DNA of 64,000 bases, taken from contig NZ_BCYR01000011.1 of NCBI RefSeq assembly GCF_001598295.1, positions 1 through 64,000 on the forward strand. Direction: 5' to 3'. Position numbers and translations under genes: made by a program. The DNA is from Klebsiella ornithinolytica NBRC 105727 = ATCC 31898. GTDB lineage: Bacteria; Pseudomonadota; Gammaproteobacteria; Enterobacterales; Enterobacteriaceae. Numbering within the stretch: the stretch's first letter is position 1; each line of letters opens with the position of its first letter. Positions 29,080 to 38,416 of the stretch are shown here, piece after piece. The notes under the pieces were generated by a model. That model was not told the DNA's origin and searched no databases. It was given only the letters and a program-made list of their open reading frames with translations.

Positions 29080-29829
29080 ATGGGACGTTTAGCAGGAAAA
29101 TATGCGCTGATCACCGGCGGCACCAGCGGGATTGGTCTCGCGACGGCGCAGACGTTTATCGCCGAAGGGGCGCAGGTGGCGGTGACCGGGCGTAATCCGC
29201 TCGCCCTTGAGCAGGCGCAGGCGCTATTGGGTGACAATGGCTGGGTCATCGCCGCCGATTCCGGCGACGCCGCCGGGCAGCGCCAGCTGGCCGCAACCCT
29301 CGCCGACCGCTGGCCGCAGCTGGATGTGGTATTCGTCAACGCCGGTGATGTCACCCACGCCCCCTTCGGCGACTGGCGCGAAGCGGAGTGGGATCGATTG
29401 ATGAATATCAACCTGAAAGGGCCGTTCTTCTTGCTGCAGGCGCTGCTGCCGCTGCTCGCCAACCCGGCGTCGGTCATTCTTTGCGGATCGGTCAGCGCCC
29501 ACATCGGCCTGCCCACCAGCAGCGCCTATGCCGCCAGTAAAGCCGGGCTGCTGTCGCTGGCGCGCACCCTGTCGGCGGAGCTGCTGCCGCGCGGGATCCG
29601 GGTGAATGGCCTGAGTCCGGGACCGGTGCGCACCCCGGCGCTGGATAAGCTGGGCCTCAGCGCCCAGGCCTTGAGCGACCTGCAGGAGGAGATCAAAAAC
29701 CTGGTGCCGCTGGGACGGATGGGCACGCCGCAGGAACTGGCCAACGCCGCTCTGTATCTGGCATCGGATGAGTCCAGCTACGTCCTCGGCAGCGAACTGC
29801 GGGTGGATGGCGGCACGGGAAATCTCTGA
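29080..29829 (+). CDS. Short-chain dehydrogenase/reductase (second module)
   Basis: A classical SDR of 249 residues: cofactor motif TGGTSGIG, NAGD in place of the usual NNAG, catalytic Ser and YAASK, and C-terminal YVLGSELRVDGGTGNL, typical of the FabG-like subfamily. Start at 29080 (MGRLAGKYALITGG) has AGGAGAAGATA upstream; an in-frame start 18 residues earlier would overlap the operators. Likely an electrophile- or quinone-responsive reductase, inferred only from the paired regulator. Confidence 0.88.
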   Translation: MGRLAGKYALITGGTSGIGLATAQTFIAEGAQVAVTGRNPLALEQAQALLGDNGWVIAADSGDAAGQRQLAATLADRWPQLDVVFVNAGDVTHAPFGDWREAEWDRLMNINLKGPFFLLQALLPLLANPASVILCGSVSAHIGLPTSSAYAASKAGLLSLARTLSAELLPRGIRVNGLSPGPVRTPALDKLGLSAQALSDLQEEIKNLVPLGRMGTPQELANAALYLASDESSYVLGSELRVDGGTGNL

Positions 29830-29846
29830 CCCGGCGGCGGCGTGGG

Positions 29847-30071
29847 TTACTCCGGTAGCGGTACCGCCGCCAGCGTGCAGATCGCCTGATGTTCGCCGCC
29901 GCGGCGATCGACCATCACTACTTTGTCCCCCGCTTTTTTGCCTTCACAGGGTTTTAGCACCTGATCCATGATGCGTTCGCGGGTTTGCTGGCGATCTGAC
30001 TCCGCTGCGCCGGCAAATGAAGTCAGGATAAGAGTCAGCCCAACCAGGCCGACGATATGTTGATTACGCAT
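29847..30071 (-). CDS. Small secreted protein of unknown function
   Basis: A 74-residue protein with a signal peptide (cleavage near FAGA, about residue 22) and a mature part holding two Cys, in KPCEGKKAGDK and QAICTL, which could form a disulfide in the periplasm. I do not recognise a family. It ends 17 bases beyond the converging SDR gene. Confidence 0.6.
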   Translation of the reverse strand: MRNQHIVGLVGLTLILTSFAGAAESDRQQTRERIMDQVLKPCEGKKAGDKVVMVDRRGGEHQAICTLAAVPLPE

Positions 30072-30141
30072 GCATTACTCTCAGATAATTCTTACTCAAA
30101 TGCAGGGTATCAGCCCGCGGGCTGTACGTCTGTAAAATCAC

Positions 30142-30240
30142 TTAACGGAGTGTTACCCGACCGACGAAACGGCGCTTCAGACCGGTCAGCATGATTTTAT
30201 CATCCTGATTTTTTTCGATTTTAACCGAAAAACGAGTCAT
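30142..30240 (-). CDS. Possible 32-residue ORF
   Basis: ATG at 30240 to TAA at 30142 encodes MTRFSVKIEKNQDDKIMLTG plus a basic tail. Composition is protein-like (alternating Lys/Glu, no rare-codon runs), but the ribosome site is weak. It fills the otherwise empty 247-base gap between the secreted protein gene and the small membrane protein gene. Confidence 0.25.
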   Translation of the reverse strand: MTRFSVKIEKNQDDKIMLTGLKRRFVGRVTLR

Positions 30241-30318
30241 ATTTCGGACACATCCTGATGCTATCTTACACGTAACTTAATAGAGTTCATGGTTTTCAAC
30301 TCAAGCCCAGGATCGCTT

Positions 30319-30441
30319 ATGTCCGGTATTATTCTCATTGTTGTCGCGGTCATTTTGCTGGGAGTGGCGATTTACAGTCTGGTGTCATACGTCAAAGAAC
30401 GCCGCGCCAGCCAGCTCCCGACCCATAAGAAGAAAAAATAG
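30319..30441 (+). CDS. Small membrane protein, 40 residues
   Basis: Starts MSGIILIVVAVILLGVAIYS. One hydrophobic helix is followed by a basic cytoplasmic tail (KERRASQLPTHKKKK). AGGA lies about seven bases before the ATG and a terminator follows 46 bases after the stop. Proteins of this type are annotated as small membrane proteins in Klebsiella; function unknown. Confidence 0.75.
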   Translation: MSGIILIVVAVILLGVAIYSLVSYVKERRASQLPTHKKKK

Positions 30442-30487
30442 CCCCTCTCGATATACCACGTTGCGCCACGACGCATCATAGAAGAAT

Positions 30488-30512
30488 AAAAGCAGGCGTT
30501 ATGCCTGCTTTT
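30488..30512. terminator. Bidirectional terminator between the small membrane protein and puuP
   Basis: AAAAGCAGGC, loop GTTAT, GCCTGCTTTT: perfect 10-bp stem with A and T flanks, serving both converging units. Confidence 0.85.
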
Positions 30513-30541
30513 ATTCTTTACTTCCTGTTCAGTCTGAACGG

Positions 30542-31933
30542 TTACGACTCCCAGGCCTGCTCCGCTTTGCGGCCATCGAACTGCGGCGGAGGCTGACGGA
30601 AGCGACGGGTCAACCAGGTCAGATACAGCAGCCCTACCGCCGCCCACACCAGACCGAGGGTCAATGATGTTGCCTCCAGGTTAACCCACAGCACCGCCAC
30701 CGTCGCCGCGCCAATCAGCGGTAGAATCAGGTAGTGCACACGATCCTTCCACGTTTTGTTATAGCCTTTACGCCGCCAGAAGTGGTTGAACACCGACAGG
30801 TTGACGAAGGTAAACGCCACCAGCGCGCCAAAGTTAATCAGCGCCGTCGCGGTCACCAGATCAAAGAACAGCGCCGACATCGCCACCACGCCCACCATCA
30901 GCACGTTGAGGGCCGGAGTCCGCCATTTCGGATGCACATAGCCAAAAATACGCTCCGGAAAGACGTTATCGCGCCCCATGACGTACAGCAGGCGGGAGAC
31001 GCTGGCGTGTGAGGCCAGACCCGAGGCCAGCGTGTTGACGAAGGTGGTGCAGAGGAAAATCGACTGGAACAGTTTTCCGCCAACGTACAGCGCAATTTCC
31101 GGCAGCGCCGCATCCGGATCCTTAAAGCGGCTGATATCGGGGAAAAAGAGCTGCATAAAGAAGGAGGCGACGATAAAGATAATCCCGCCATAGACCGCCG
31201 TCAGGAAAATGGCTTTCGGAATGGTGCGCGCGGCATCCGGCGTCTCTTCCGATAGCGTGGTGACCGCATCAAAACCGAGAAACGAGAAACAGACAATCGT
31301 CGCCCCGGTGATAATCGGAATCAGATGGGCATTCTGGCTGATGAACGGTTGCAGCGACCAGACGGTCCCGACCCCTTCTCCCTTATGCAATCCCTGCACC
31401 ACCAGGAAGATAAAGACCACCATGATCGCAATCTGCACCAGCACAAACAGCGTATTGAAGTTGGCCACCAGATTGACGCTTTTAAGATTCGCCGCGGTCA
31501 GAATCGCGACAAAACCGACCACCCAGATCCACGGCGGCACCTCCGGGAACAGCGCCGACAGATAAATCTTCGCCAGCAGCACGTTGATCATCGGTAAGAA
31601 AAGATAATCCAGCAGCGACGACCAGCCCACCATAAAGCCCACGTGCGGACTGATCGACTTCTGCGCATAGGTATACGCCGACCCCGCTTCGGGGAACTGA
31701 CGGACCAGCTTGCCATAGCTAATAGCGGTGAACAGCACCCCAGCCAACGCCAGAATATAGGAGGCCGGCACGTGGCCATTGCTGATACCCGACACAATAC
31801 CAAACGTATCAAATACCGACATCGGCGTGAGATAGGCCAGCCCCATAACCACCACCTGCCAGAGCTTGAGCGACTTGCGCAGACGAGGTTTTCCCGCCTC
31901 GGATGAGATGTCGAGAGAAGCGTTAGCAGCCAT
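30542..31933 (-). CDS. puuP: PuuP, putrescine importer
   Basis: APC-family putrescine:proton symporter of the inner membrane, 463 residues with about 12 hydrophobic segments; nearly identical to E. coli PuuP across [20 protein letters not shown] and [20 protein letters not shown]. Start at 31933 (MAANASLD) is chosen because a GGGGGG tract stands seven bases before it but touches the alternative ATG six bases earlier, and because it aligns with E. coli. The C terminus (about 25 residues) is divergent. It feeds the gamma-glutamylputrescine pathway encoded upstream. Confidence 0.96.
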   Translation of the reverse strand: MAANASLDISSEAGKPRLRKSLKLWQVVVMGLAYLTPMSVFDTFGIVSGISNGHVPASYILALAGVLFTAISYGKLVRQFPEAGSAYTYAQKSISPHVGFMVGWSSLLDYLFLPMINVLLAKIYLSALFPEVPPWIWVVGFVAILTAANLKSVNLVANFNTLFVLVQIAIMVVFIFLVVQGLHKGEGVGTVWSLQPFISQNAHLIPIITGATIVCFSFLGFDAVTTLSEETPDAARTIPKAIFLTAVYGGIIFIVASFFMQLFFPDISRFKDPDAALPEIALYVGGKLFQSIFLCTTFVNTLASGLASHASVSRLLYVMGRDNVFPERIFGYVHPKWRTPALNVLMVGVVAMSALFFDLVTATALINFGALVAFTFVNLSVFNHFWRRKGYNKTWKDRVHYLILPLIGAATVAVLWVNLEATSLTLGLVWAAVGLLYLTWLTRRFRQPPPQFDGRKAEQAWES

Positions 31934-32287
31934 AGTCATACCCCCCCATGTAAACGTGGGTTTGTAGGCGCAATGACCGGGTAACAAACCTGCTTAGCAA
32001 GGGGGTAAGGCATAAATAATCGGTTAAAACGTATCGACTTACGGCGGTTAATTCTGTGTTATTGCGGCCTTCATGGCCCCCTTCTCCCTGCGGATATTTG
32101 AACATCGGCGTCATCTCTTACCTCGTCACACACTGTGTCGTTAACTGAAGCCCCGTTATCGCCTGCGCTCCTTTACGCGACATCCGGGAAATGGCTGGAC
32201 TCCCAGCAAAAACGTCCGACCAGGCTCCGCTCAGGCCGTATGATGCTACTTGTCGATCAAATCTACAGGCCCCTTGCGGGGCGACAA
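31934..32287. other. puuA-puuP gap, 354 bases, no gene
   Basis: Only short ORFs. A hairpin GCCCC-TTGC-GGGGC (32269-32282) follows the puuA stop on the minus strand. A dyad CCCATGTAAACGTGGG lies 16 bases before puuP, near its ribosome site. The gap likely holds a separate puuP promoter. Confidence 0.5.
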
Positions 32288-33706
32288 TCAGGCGTTTTTC
32301 AACATCCACTCAATTTCTGTTTCTGTGATAAGACGCTCAAATTGCAGTAATTCGTCATGTTTACAGGCGTGGTAAACGTGGCAGAAACGTTCACCCAGGC
32401 GCTCGCGCAGGCTATCGTTTTGCATAAACTCCCACAGCGCATCGCTTTGACGGATCGGGAACGGCAGCCCTTCCTGCTCCAGGCCGTTGCCTTCCACCTC
32501 TTCCTGCAACGGCAGCGTATTGTCCAGACCGTGCAAAATGCCGGCAAAAATTGCCGCCATCACCAGATACGGGTTGGCGTCGGCCCCCGCCACGCGATAC
32601 TCCACGCGGTGATTCTGGCGGTCGCCGCAGGGGATCCGCAGCGCCACCGTCCGGTTGTTATGCCCCCAGGAGGCCTGCGTCGGCACATACATACCCGGCT
32701 GGAAGCGGCGGTATGAGTTGACGTTTGGCGCCAGCAGCGCCATCGACGCCGGCATCAGGTCAATCATCCCGGCGAGCGCGCGTTTCAACAGCGCAGAATC
32801 TTCGCCATTGGCATCCGCGAGGACGTTTTCACCCTTGTTGTTTTGCATGCTGATATGGATATGCATCCCGCTACCGGCATGCTCTTCATAAGGCTTGGCC
32901 ATAAAAGTGGCATGCATCTTATGCTTCTCGGCCATCAAACGCACGAGGCGTTTTAACGCCAGCGCATCATCGCAGGCATCCAGCACGTTATCGGTATGAT
33001 GAAGGTTGATTTCGAACTGACCCGGCGACGCTTCCGCCACCGCGCCATCGGCCGGAATCAGCTGCAGCTGGGCCAGCTCATCAATATCGTTGAGCACGTC
33101 GGCGAAGTGGTTGAGGTTATCCACGGAATAGACCTGGCTTTGGGTGTTGCGATCGCCGGTACCCGGCGCGCAAGGCGGCTGGAGATAGCCTTCAGCATCG
33201 CGTTTACGATCGAGTAAATAGAACTCCAGCTCTACCGCTACCACGGGGAACAACCCACGCTGGCGCAGCTGCTGCCAGAGTCGATTGAGAACGTTCCGCG
33301 GCTCAACGTCAAAGGGAGCGCCATCTTCATCAACCATGGTCAGCTGCAGCTGCGCGATAAATGCCGGGTCGGCAGCAGAAGGCGTTAAGGTACCCGGTAC
33401 CGGTACGCAGGTGCAGTCCGGTTCCCCCATCTCCTGGCCGAGACCGGCCTCTTCTACCACATTTCCCAGAATATCCATGGCAAAAACGGAGGCCGGGAAG
33501 TAGCACCCTTTTTCCAGTTTGCTCAGGCTGGAGACCGGGATGCGCTTCCCGCGGAAACAGCCGTTCAGATCGGTCAGCAGCACATCGACATACTGCGTAT
33601 TCGGATACTGCTCAAGGTAGCGCTTCACTTCCCAGGTGAATGCGCTGCCCCGTCTCTCTTCTGACTGCTGAACAAAATTCTCAACTTCTACAATATTGGT
33701 TTCCAT
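32288..33706 (-). CDS. puuA: PuuA, gamma-glutamylputrescine synthetase
   Basis: Glutamine-synthetase-like ligase, 472 residues as in E. coli. It joins glutamate to putrescine with ATP, the first cytosolic step of putrescine use. Conserved metal and substrate pieces: VVAVELEFYLL, GQFEINLHH, HAGSGMHIHISM, NRTVALRIPCGD, RVEYRVAGADANPYL. Start at 33706 (METNIVEVE) matches E. coli; GGCGGTGA lies upstream. Divergent from puuD, with PuuR-type sites between. Confidence 0.97.
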   Translation of the reverse strand: METNIVEVENFVQQSEERRGSAFTWEVKRYLEQYPNTQYVDVLLTDLNGCFRGKRIPVSSLSKLEKGCYFPASVFAMDILGNVVEEAGLGQEMGEPDCTCVPVPGTLTPSAADPAFIAQLQLTMVDEDGAPFDVEPRNVLNRLWQQLRQRGLFPVVAVELEFYLLDRKRDAEGYLQPPCAPGTGDRNTQSQVYSVDNLNHFADVLNDIDELAQLQLIPADGAVAEASPGQFEINLHHTDNVLDACDDALALKRLVRLMAEKHKMHATFMAKPYEEHAGSGMHIHISMQNNKGENVLADANGEDSALLKRALAGMIDLMPASMALLAPNVNSYRRFQPGMYVPTQASWGHNNRTVALRIPCGDRQNHRVEYRVAGADANPYLVMAAIFAGILHGLDNTLPLQEEVEGNGLEQEGLPFPIRQSDALWEFMQNDSLRERLGERFCHVYHACKHDELLQFERLITETEIEWMLKNA

Positions 33707-33752
33707 CATTCACCGCCGTTGTGTTGGTTTCGGAGCCGGGCTTTCTTGCCGT

Positions 33753-33767
33753 TAAATATAATGTCCA
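33753..33767. promoter_or_regulatory. PuuR operator near puuA
   Basis: TAAATATAATGTCCA resembles the PuuR motif AAAATATAATGAACA known from E. coli. Located 47 bases upstream of puuA. Confidence 0.7.
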
Positions 33768-33919
33768 CTCTTCGAATGTGTATGCAAACAAAATGTTTGT
33801 CAAATGTTAAATTAAGTTTGCAAACGGCAATTCTCACTGCTAGATTGAGAAAATATTGAACGATATGGCCATTTCAAGCGCTAAATGGTCATAATTTAGT
33901 CCACTTTGTGAGGGCGATC

Positions 33920-34684
33920 ATGGAAAATATAATGTACAAGCCAGTTATTGGTGTCGTGATGTGCAGGAACAGGCTGAAGGGTCACCAGACCCAGACCCTG
34001 CAAGAAAAATACCTGAATGCAATAATTAACGCCGGTGGATTACCGATTGCCCTGCCGCATGCGCTGGCTGAACCGGAACTGCTTGCCGCGTTGTTACCTC
34101 AACTGGACGGAATTTACCTGCCGGGCAGCCCCAGCAATGTGCAGCCGCACCTTTATGGTGAAAACGGCGATGAGCCTGACGCCGATCCCGGGCGTGATCT
34201 TCTGAGCATGGCACTGATTAACGCCGCGCTCGAAAGGCGCATCCCCATTTTCGCCATCTGCCGTGGGTTACAGGAACTGGTTGTCGCCACCGGTGGGACT
34301 CTGTATCGTCGTCTTTTCGAGCAGCCGGAGCTCCTCGAACATCGCGAAGATCCGGAACTGCCGGTTGAGCAGCAATATGCGCCGTCTCACGAAGTACAGG
34401 TTCAGCAAGGAGGATTACTTTCTCAGTTAATACCGGGCTGCAACACGTTTTGGGTAAACTCGCTACATGGGCAGGGAGCAAAGACATTAAGCTCGCGTCT
34501 GCGCGTCGAAGCCCGTTCTTCCGATGGGCTGGCAGAAGCGGTCAGCGTTAATGACCACCCCTTCGCGCTGGGGGTACAGTGGCATCCGGAATGGAACAGT
34601 AGTGAATACGCCCTGTCGCGTTTGTTGTTTGAAGGTTTTATCACCGCCTGTCAGAAGCGCATGGCTGAAAAGCCGCGACTCTGA
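33920..34684 (+). CDS. puuD: PuuD, gamma-glutamyl-GABA hydrolase
   Basis: Class I glutamine-amidotransferase-like peptidase (C26), 254 residues as in E. coli. It frees GABA and glutamate from gamma-glutamyl-GABA. The nucleophile Cys is in FAICRGLQE and the His-Glu pair in VQWHPEW. Start at 33920 (MENIMYKPVIG) has GAGGGCG upstream. A PuuR site overlaps its first codons. First gene of puuDRCB. Confidence 0.97.
   Translation: MENIMYKPVIGVVMCRNRLKGHQTQTLQEKYLNAIINAGGLPIALPHALAEPELLAALLPQLDGIYLPGSPSNVQPHLYGENGDEPDADPGRDLLSMALINAALERRIPIFAICRGLQELVVATGGTLYRRLFEQPELLEHREDPELPVEQQYAPSHEVQVQQGGLLSQLIPGCNTFWVNSLHGQGAKTLSSRLRVEARSSDGLAEAVSVNDHPFALGVQWHPEWNSSEYALSRLLFEGFITACQKRMAEKPRL
33924..33938. promoter_or_regulatory. 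PuuR operator at the puuD start
   Basis: AAAATATAATGTACA differs in one base from the E. coli PuuR motif and lies inside codons 2-7 of puuD, so repressor could block both initiation and elongation. Confidence 0.75.
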
Positions 34685-34709
34685 CCATTACAGTTAAGGA
34701 AATGCAAAT

Positions 34710-35267
34710 ATGAGCGATGACGGACTGGCGCCAGGAAAACGTCTGTCAGAGATCCGCCAACAGCTGGGTCTCTCACAACGTCGTGCCGCCGAACTGTCTG
34801 GGTTAACACATAGTGCCATCAGTACCATAGAACAGGACAAAGTCAGTCCTGCCATCAGTACGCTGCAAAAGCTGCTGAAAGTTTATGGGCTGTCGCTCTC
34901 GGAATTCTTTTCTGAACCAGAAAAACCTGATGAACCGCAGGTGGTTATTAATCAGGATGACCTTATCGAAATCGGCAGTCAGGGGGTTTCGATGAAGCTG
35001 GTGCATAACGGAAATCCGAACCGTACGCTGGCGATGATTTTTGAAACTTACCAGCCTGGAACCACAACCGGGGAGAGGATCAAACATCAAGGTGAGGAAA
35101 TTGGCACCATACTGGAAGGTGAAGTCGTACTGGTCATAAATGGTCAGTCGTATCATCTGGTGGCTGGGCAAAGCTATGCCATAAATACCGGCATACCGCA
35201 CAGTTTCAGCAATACTTCGGCCGGCATTTGCCGAATTATCAGTGCCCATACTCCCACCACATTCTGA
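34710..35267 (+). CDS. puuR: PuuR, repressor of putrescine use
   Basis: A 185-residue regulator: N-terminal XRE-type helix-turn-helix (RLSEIRQQLGLSQRRAAELSG fragment, about 10-65) and C-terminal cupin domain (GTTTGERIKHQGEEIGTILEGEVVL). In E. coli it represses puu and releases DNA with putrescine. Nearly identical to E. coli. Followed by a hairpin GCCTGA/TCAGGC at about 35275-35294, and by a 238-base gap before puuC. Confidence 0.97.
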   Translation: MSDDGLAPGKRLSEIRQQLGLSQRRAAELSGLTHSAISTIEQDKVSPAISTLQKLLKVYGLSLSEFFSEPEKPDEPQVVINQDDLIEIGSQGVSMKLVHNGNPNRTLAMIFETYQPGTTTGERIKHQGEEIGTILEGEVVLVINGQSYHLVAGQSYAINTGIPHSFSNTSAGICRIISAHTPTTF

Positions 35268-35505
35268 TTTTTTAGCCTGAGCAGGTTTCAGGCTTTCTTC
35301 TGGCCTGCTCCGTCGGATGCCCTGTTTCCGGCGGAGCGAAGAACACGCAAATAATACGCAGCGTAGTGCGGAATCTTATTTCCTGCTGGCCTCAATAATA
35401 CGCGCAAATAAAACGCGCGAAAGACGGTATCTGACTCCGGGGACGCCCTGCGCCCTGTGCTGTCTGAAATGCCCACTATTCGATTATGTGATTAAGGAGT
35501 CTTAT

Positions 35506-36993
35506 ATGGATTTCAAACATCTGGCCTGGTGGCAGGATAAAGCGAAAAGCATGGAGATTGAAACGCGGTTATTTATTAATGGCGAATACTGCTCTGCTGT
35601 CGATAATACCACGTTTGAAACCATCGACCCTGCCGCCCAGCAAACTCTGGCGCATGTCGCCCGCGGTAAAAAGGCCGACGTCGACCTCGCTGTTCAGGCC
35701 GCGCGCCGCGTTTTTGAACGCGGCGACTGGTCGCAGACCTCACCCGCGCAGCGTAAAGCGGTGCTCAATAAGCTGGCGGACCTGATGGAAAGCCACCGTG
35801 AAGAGCTGGCGCTGCTGGAGACGCTCGATACCGGAAAGCCGATCCGCCACAGCCTGCGCGACGATATCCCCGGCGCGGCGCGGGCGATCCGCTGGTATGC
35901 GGAAGCCATCGACAAAGTGTATGGCGAAGTCGCCCCTACCGGCGTCAATGAACTGGCGATGATCGTCCGTGAGCCGGTAGGCGTGATTGCCGCCGTGGTC
36001 CCGTGGAATTTCCCGCTGCTGCTGGCCTGCTGGAAACTCGGCCCGGCGCTGGCCACCGGCAATAGCATCGTGCTTAAACCGTCTGAAAAATCACCGCTCA
36101 CCGCCCTGCGCCTTGCTGGCCTGGCGAAAGAAGCCGGGCTGCCGGACGGCGTGCTGAACGTGATCAGCGGGTTTGGCCACGAGGCGGGCCAGGCCCTGTC
36201 GCTGCACCCGGACGTTGAGGTCATCACCTTTACCGGCTCTACCCGCACCGGCAAACAGCTGTTAAAAGATGCCGGCGACAGCAACATGAAGCGCGTCTGG
36301 CTGGAAGCGGGGGGGAAAAGCGCCAATATCGTCTTTGCCGACTGCCCGGATCTGCAAAAAGCGGTCAACGCCACCGCCGGCGGCATCTTTTACAACCAGG
36401 GCCAGGTGTGCATCGCGGGTACCCGCCTGCTGGTTGAAGAGAGCATTGCCGATGAGTTCCTCAGCCGTCTGCAGGAGCAGGCTCGCCTCTGGCAGCCGGG
36501 CAACCCGCTCGACCCCAACACCACCATGGGCATGTTGATTGATAACACCCATGCCGACAGCGTCCACAGTTTTATCCGCGTGGGAGAAAGTCACAGCACC
36601 TTACTGCTCGATGGCCGGAAAAATCCGTGGCCGGCCGCCGTCGGCCCGACCATTTTCGTTGATGTCGATCCGGCCTCTCCCCTGAGTCGGGAAGAGATTT
36701 TCGGCCCGGTACTGGTGGTCACCCGCTTCACCTCAGAAGCAGAGGCACTGCGGCTTGCCAACGACAGCCATTACGGCCTGGGCGCAGCGGTCTGGACCCG
36801 CGATCTTTCCCGCGCCCACCGCATGAGCCGCCGCCTGAAAGCGGGCTCCGTTTTTGTGAACAACTATAACGATGGTGATATGACCGTCCCGTTTGGCGGC
36901 TATAAACAAAGCGGCAACGGACGCGATAAATCTCTGCACGCGCTGGAAAAATTCACCGAACTGAAAACGATCTGGATGACTCTGGAGTCTTAA
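35506..36993 (+). CDS. puuC: PuuC, gamma-glutamyl-gamma-aminobutyraldehyde dehydrogenase
   Basis: NAD(P)-dependent aldehyde dehydrogenase, 495 residues as in E. coli. It oxidises the aldehyde made by PuuB to gamma-glutamyl-GABA. Family motifs: PWNFPLLLACWKLGPALATG, FTGSTRTGK, LEAGGKSANIVF, and the catalytic Cys in FYNQGQVCIAGTR. Start at 35506 (MDFKHLAWW) has AAGGAG upstream; the 63 codons open before it are leader DNA with two short repeats (acgcAAATAAtacgc type). Confidence 0.97.
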   Translation: MDFKHLAWWQDKAKSMEIETRLFINGEYCSAVDNTTFETIDPAAQQTLAHVARGKKADVDLAVQAARRVFERGDWSQTSPAQRKAVLNKLADLMESHREELALLETLDTGKPIRHSLRDDIPGAARAIRWYAEAIDKVYGEVAPTGVNELAMIVREPVGVIAAVVPWNFPLLLACWKLGPALATGNSIVLKPSEKSPLTALRLAGLAKEAGLPDGVLNVISGFGHEAGQALSLHPDVEVITFTGSTRTGKQLLKDAGDSNMKRVWLEAGGKSANIVFADCPDLQKAVNATAGGIFYNQGQVCIAGTRLLVEESIADEFLSRLQEQARLWQPGNPLDPNTTMGMLIDNTHADSVHSFIRVGESHSTLLLDGRKNPWPAAVGPTIFVDVDPASPLSREEIFGPVLVVTRFTSEAEALRLANDSHYGLGAAVWTRDLSRAHRMSRRLKAGSVFVNNYNDGDMTVPFGGYKQSGNGRDKSLHALEKFTELKTIWMTLES

Positions 36994-36995
36994 TC

Positions 36996-38276
36996 ATGAC
37001 CGAACATACCACCAGTTATTACGCCGCCAGCGCCAACAAATACGCACCGTTTCCGACGCTGAGCGAATCCATCAGCTGCGACGTCTGCGTCGTCGGCGGC
37101 GGCTACACCGGCCTCTCTTCCGCCCTACATCTTGCCGAAATGGGCTACGACGTGGTGCTGCTGGAAAGCGCCCGAATTGGCTTTGGCGCCAGCGGACGCA
37201 ACGGCGGCCAGTTGGTTAACTCCTATAGCCGCGATATTGACGTCATTGAAAAAACCTACGGACCGGACGCGGCAAGAATGCTCGGCAGCATGATGTTTGA
37301 AGGTGGCGAGATCATCCGCGAACGTATCCAGCGCTATCAGATTCAGTGCGACTATCGCCCCGGCGGCCTGTTTGTGGCGATGAACCACAAACAGCTGGAA
37401 ACTCTGGAAGAGCAGAAAGCCAACTGGCAGCGCTACGGTAACAACCAGCTGGAGCTGCTGGATGCCAATGCCATCCGCCGTGAGGTCAACAGCGATCGTT
37501 ATACCGGCGCCCTGCTCGATCATAGCGGTGGTCATATTCATCCCCTGAATCTGGCCATCGGCGAAGCGAATGCCATTCGTCTGAACGGCGGTCGGATTTA
37601 TGAACAATCGCCGGTCATCCGCATCCAGCACACCAGCCCGGCGGTGGTGAGCACCGCCAAAGGCCAGGTGACCGCACGCTACGTGATCGTCGCCGGAAAC
37701 GCCTACCTTGGCGACAAAGTGGAGCCGGAGCTGGCCAAACGCAGTATGCCGTGCGGTACCCAGGTCGTCACCACCGAGCCGCTGTCCGACGACGTCGCCC
37801 GTTCGCTGATCCCGAAAAATTACTGCGTGGAAGACTGCAACTACCTGCTGGACTACTACCGTCTGACCGGCGATAACCGCCTGTTGTACGGCGGCGGCGT
37901 CGTCTACGGCGCCCGCGATCCGGACGACGTTGAACGGCTGATCATGCCGAAACTGCTGAAGACTTTCCCGCAGCTGAAAGGGGTGAAAATCGATTATCGC
38001 TGGACCGGCAACTTCCTGCTGACGCTTTCGAGGATGCCGCAGTTCGGACGCCTGGACAACAACATCTACTATATGCAGGGCTACAGCGGCCACGGCGTCA
38101 CCTGTACCCATCTCGCCGGGCGGCTGATCTCCGAGCTGCTGCGCGGGGATGCCGAGCGCTTCGACGCCTTTGCGAACCTGCCCCACTACCCGTTCCCGGG
38201 CGGGCGCAGCTTACGCATTCCGTTTACCGCAATGGGCGCGGCGTACTACAGCTTGCGCGACCGCCTCGGCGTGTGA
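36996..38276 (+). CDS. puuB: PuuB, gamma-glutamylputrescine oxidase
   Basis: FAD-dependent DAO-family oxidase, 426 residues as in E. coli. It oxidises gamma-glutamylputrescine to the aldehyde with release of ammonia and peroxide. The dinucleotide motif VVGGGYTGLSSALHLAE starts near residue 34; GASGRNGGQ follows. It starts two bases after the puuC stop. In E. coli puuE comes next; here a dmlR-like gene does. Confidence 0.96.
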   Translation: MTEHTTSYYAASANKYAPFPTLSESISCDVCVVGGGYTGLSSALHLAEMGYDVVLLESARIGFGASGRNGGQLVNSYSRDIDVIEKTYGPDAARMLGSMMFEGGEIIRERIQRYQIQCDYRPGGLFVAMNHKQLETLEEQKANWQRYGNNQLELLDANAIRREVNSDRYTGALLDHSGGHIHPLNLAIGEANAIRLNGGRIYEQSPVIRIQHTSPAVVSTAKGQVTARYVIVAGNAYLGDKVEPELAKRSMPCGTQVVTTEPLSDDVARSLIPKNYCVEDCNYLLDYYRLTGDNRLLYGGGVVYGARDPDDVERLIMPKLLKTFPQLKGVKIDYRWTGNFLLTLSRMPQFGRLDNNIYYMQGYSGHGVTCTHLAGRLISELLRGDAERFDAFANLPHYPFPGGRSLRIPFTAMGAAYYSLRDRLGV

Positions 38277-38374
38277 GCCGCTACGCCGCCTGGAACAACT
38301 GCCGCCGGGTGCGTCGATCCGGCGCCCGGCGCGCCGCTGTTTGAGCCAACGCCCGGCGGCGTTAACGCCGTCCG

Positions 38375-38401
38375 CACCACCGACAGCCAACGCCGGTGGT
38401 G
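38375..38401 (+). terminator. Probable terminator of puuDRCB
   Basis: CACCACCG and CGGTGGTG pair over an 11-base loop, followed by TTCTCATCTT. Another GC-rich dyad precedes it at 38305-38345. Confidence 0.5.
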
Positions 38402-38416
38402 TTCTCATCTTGCGCA

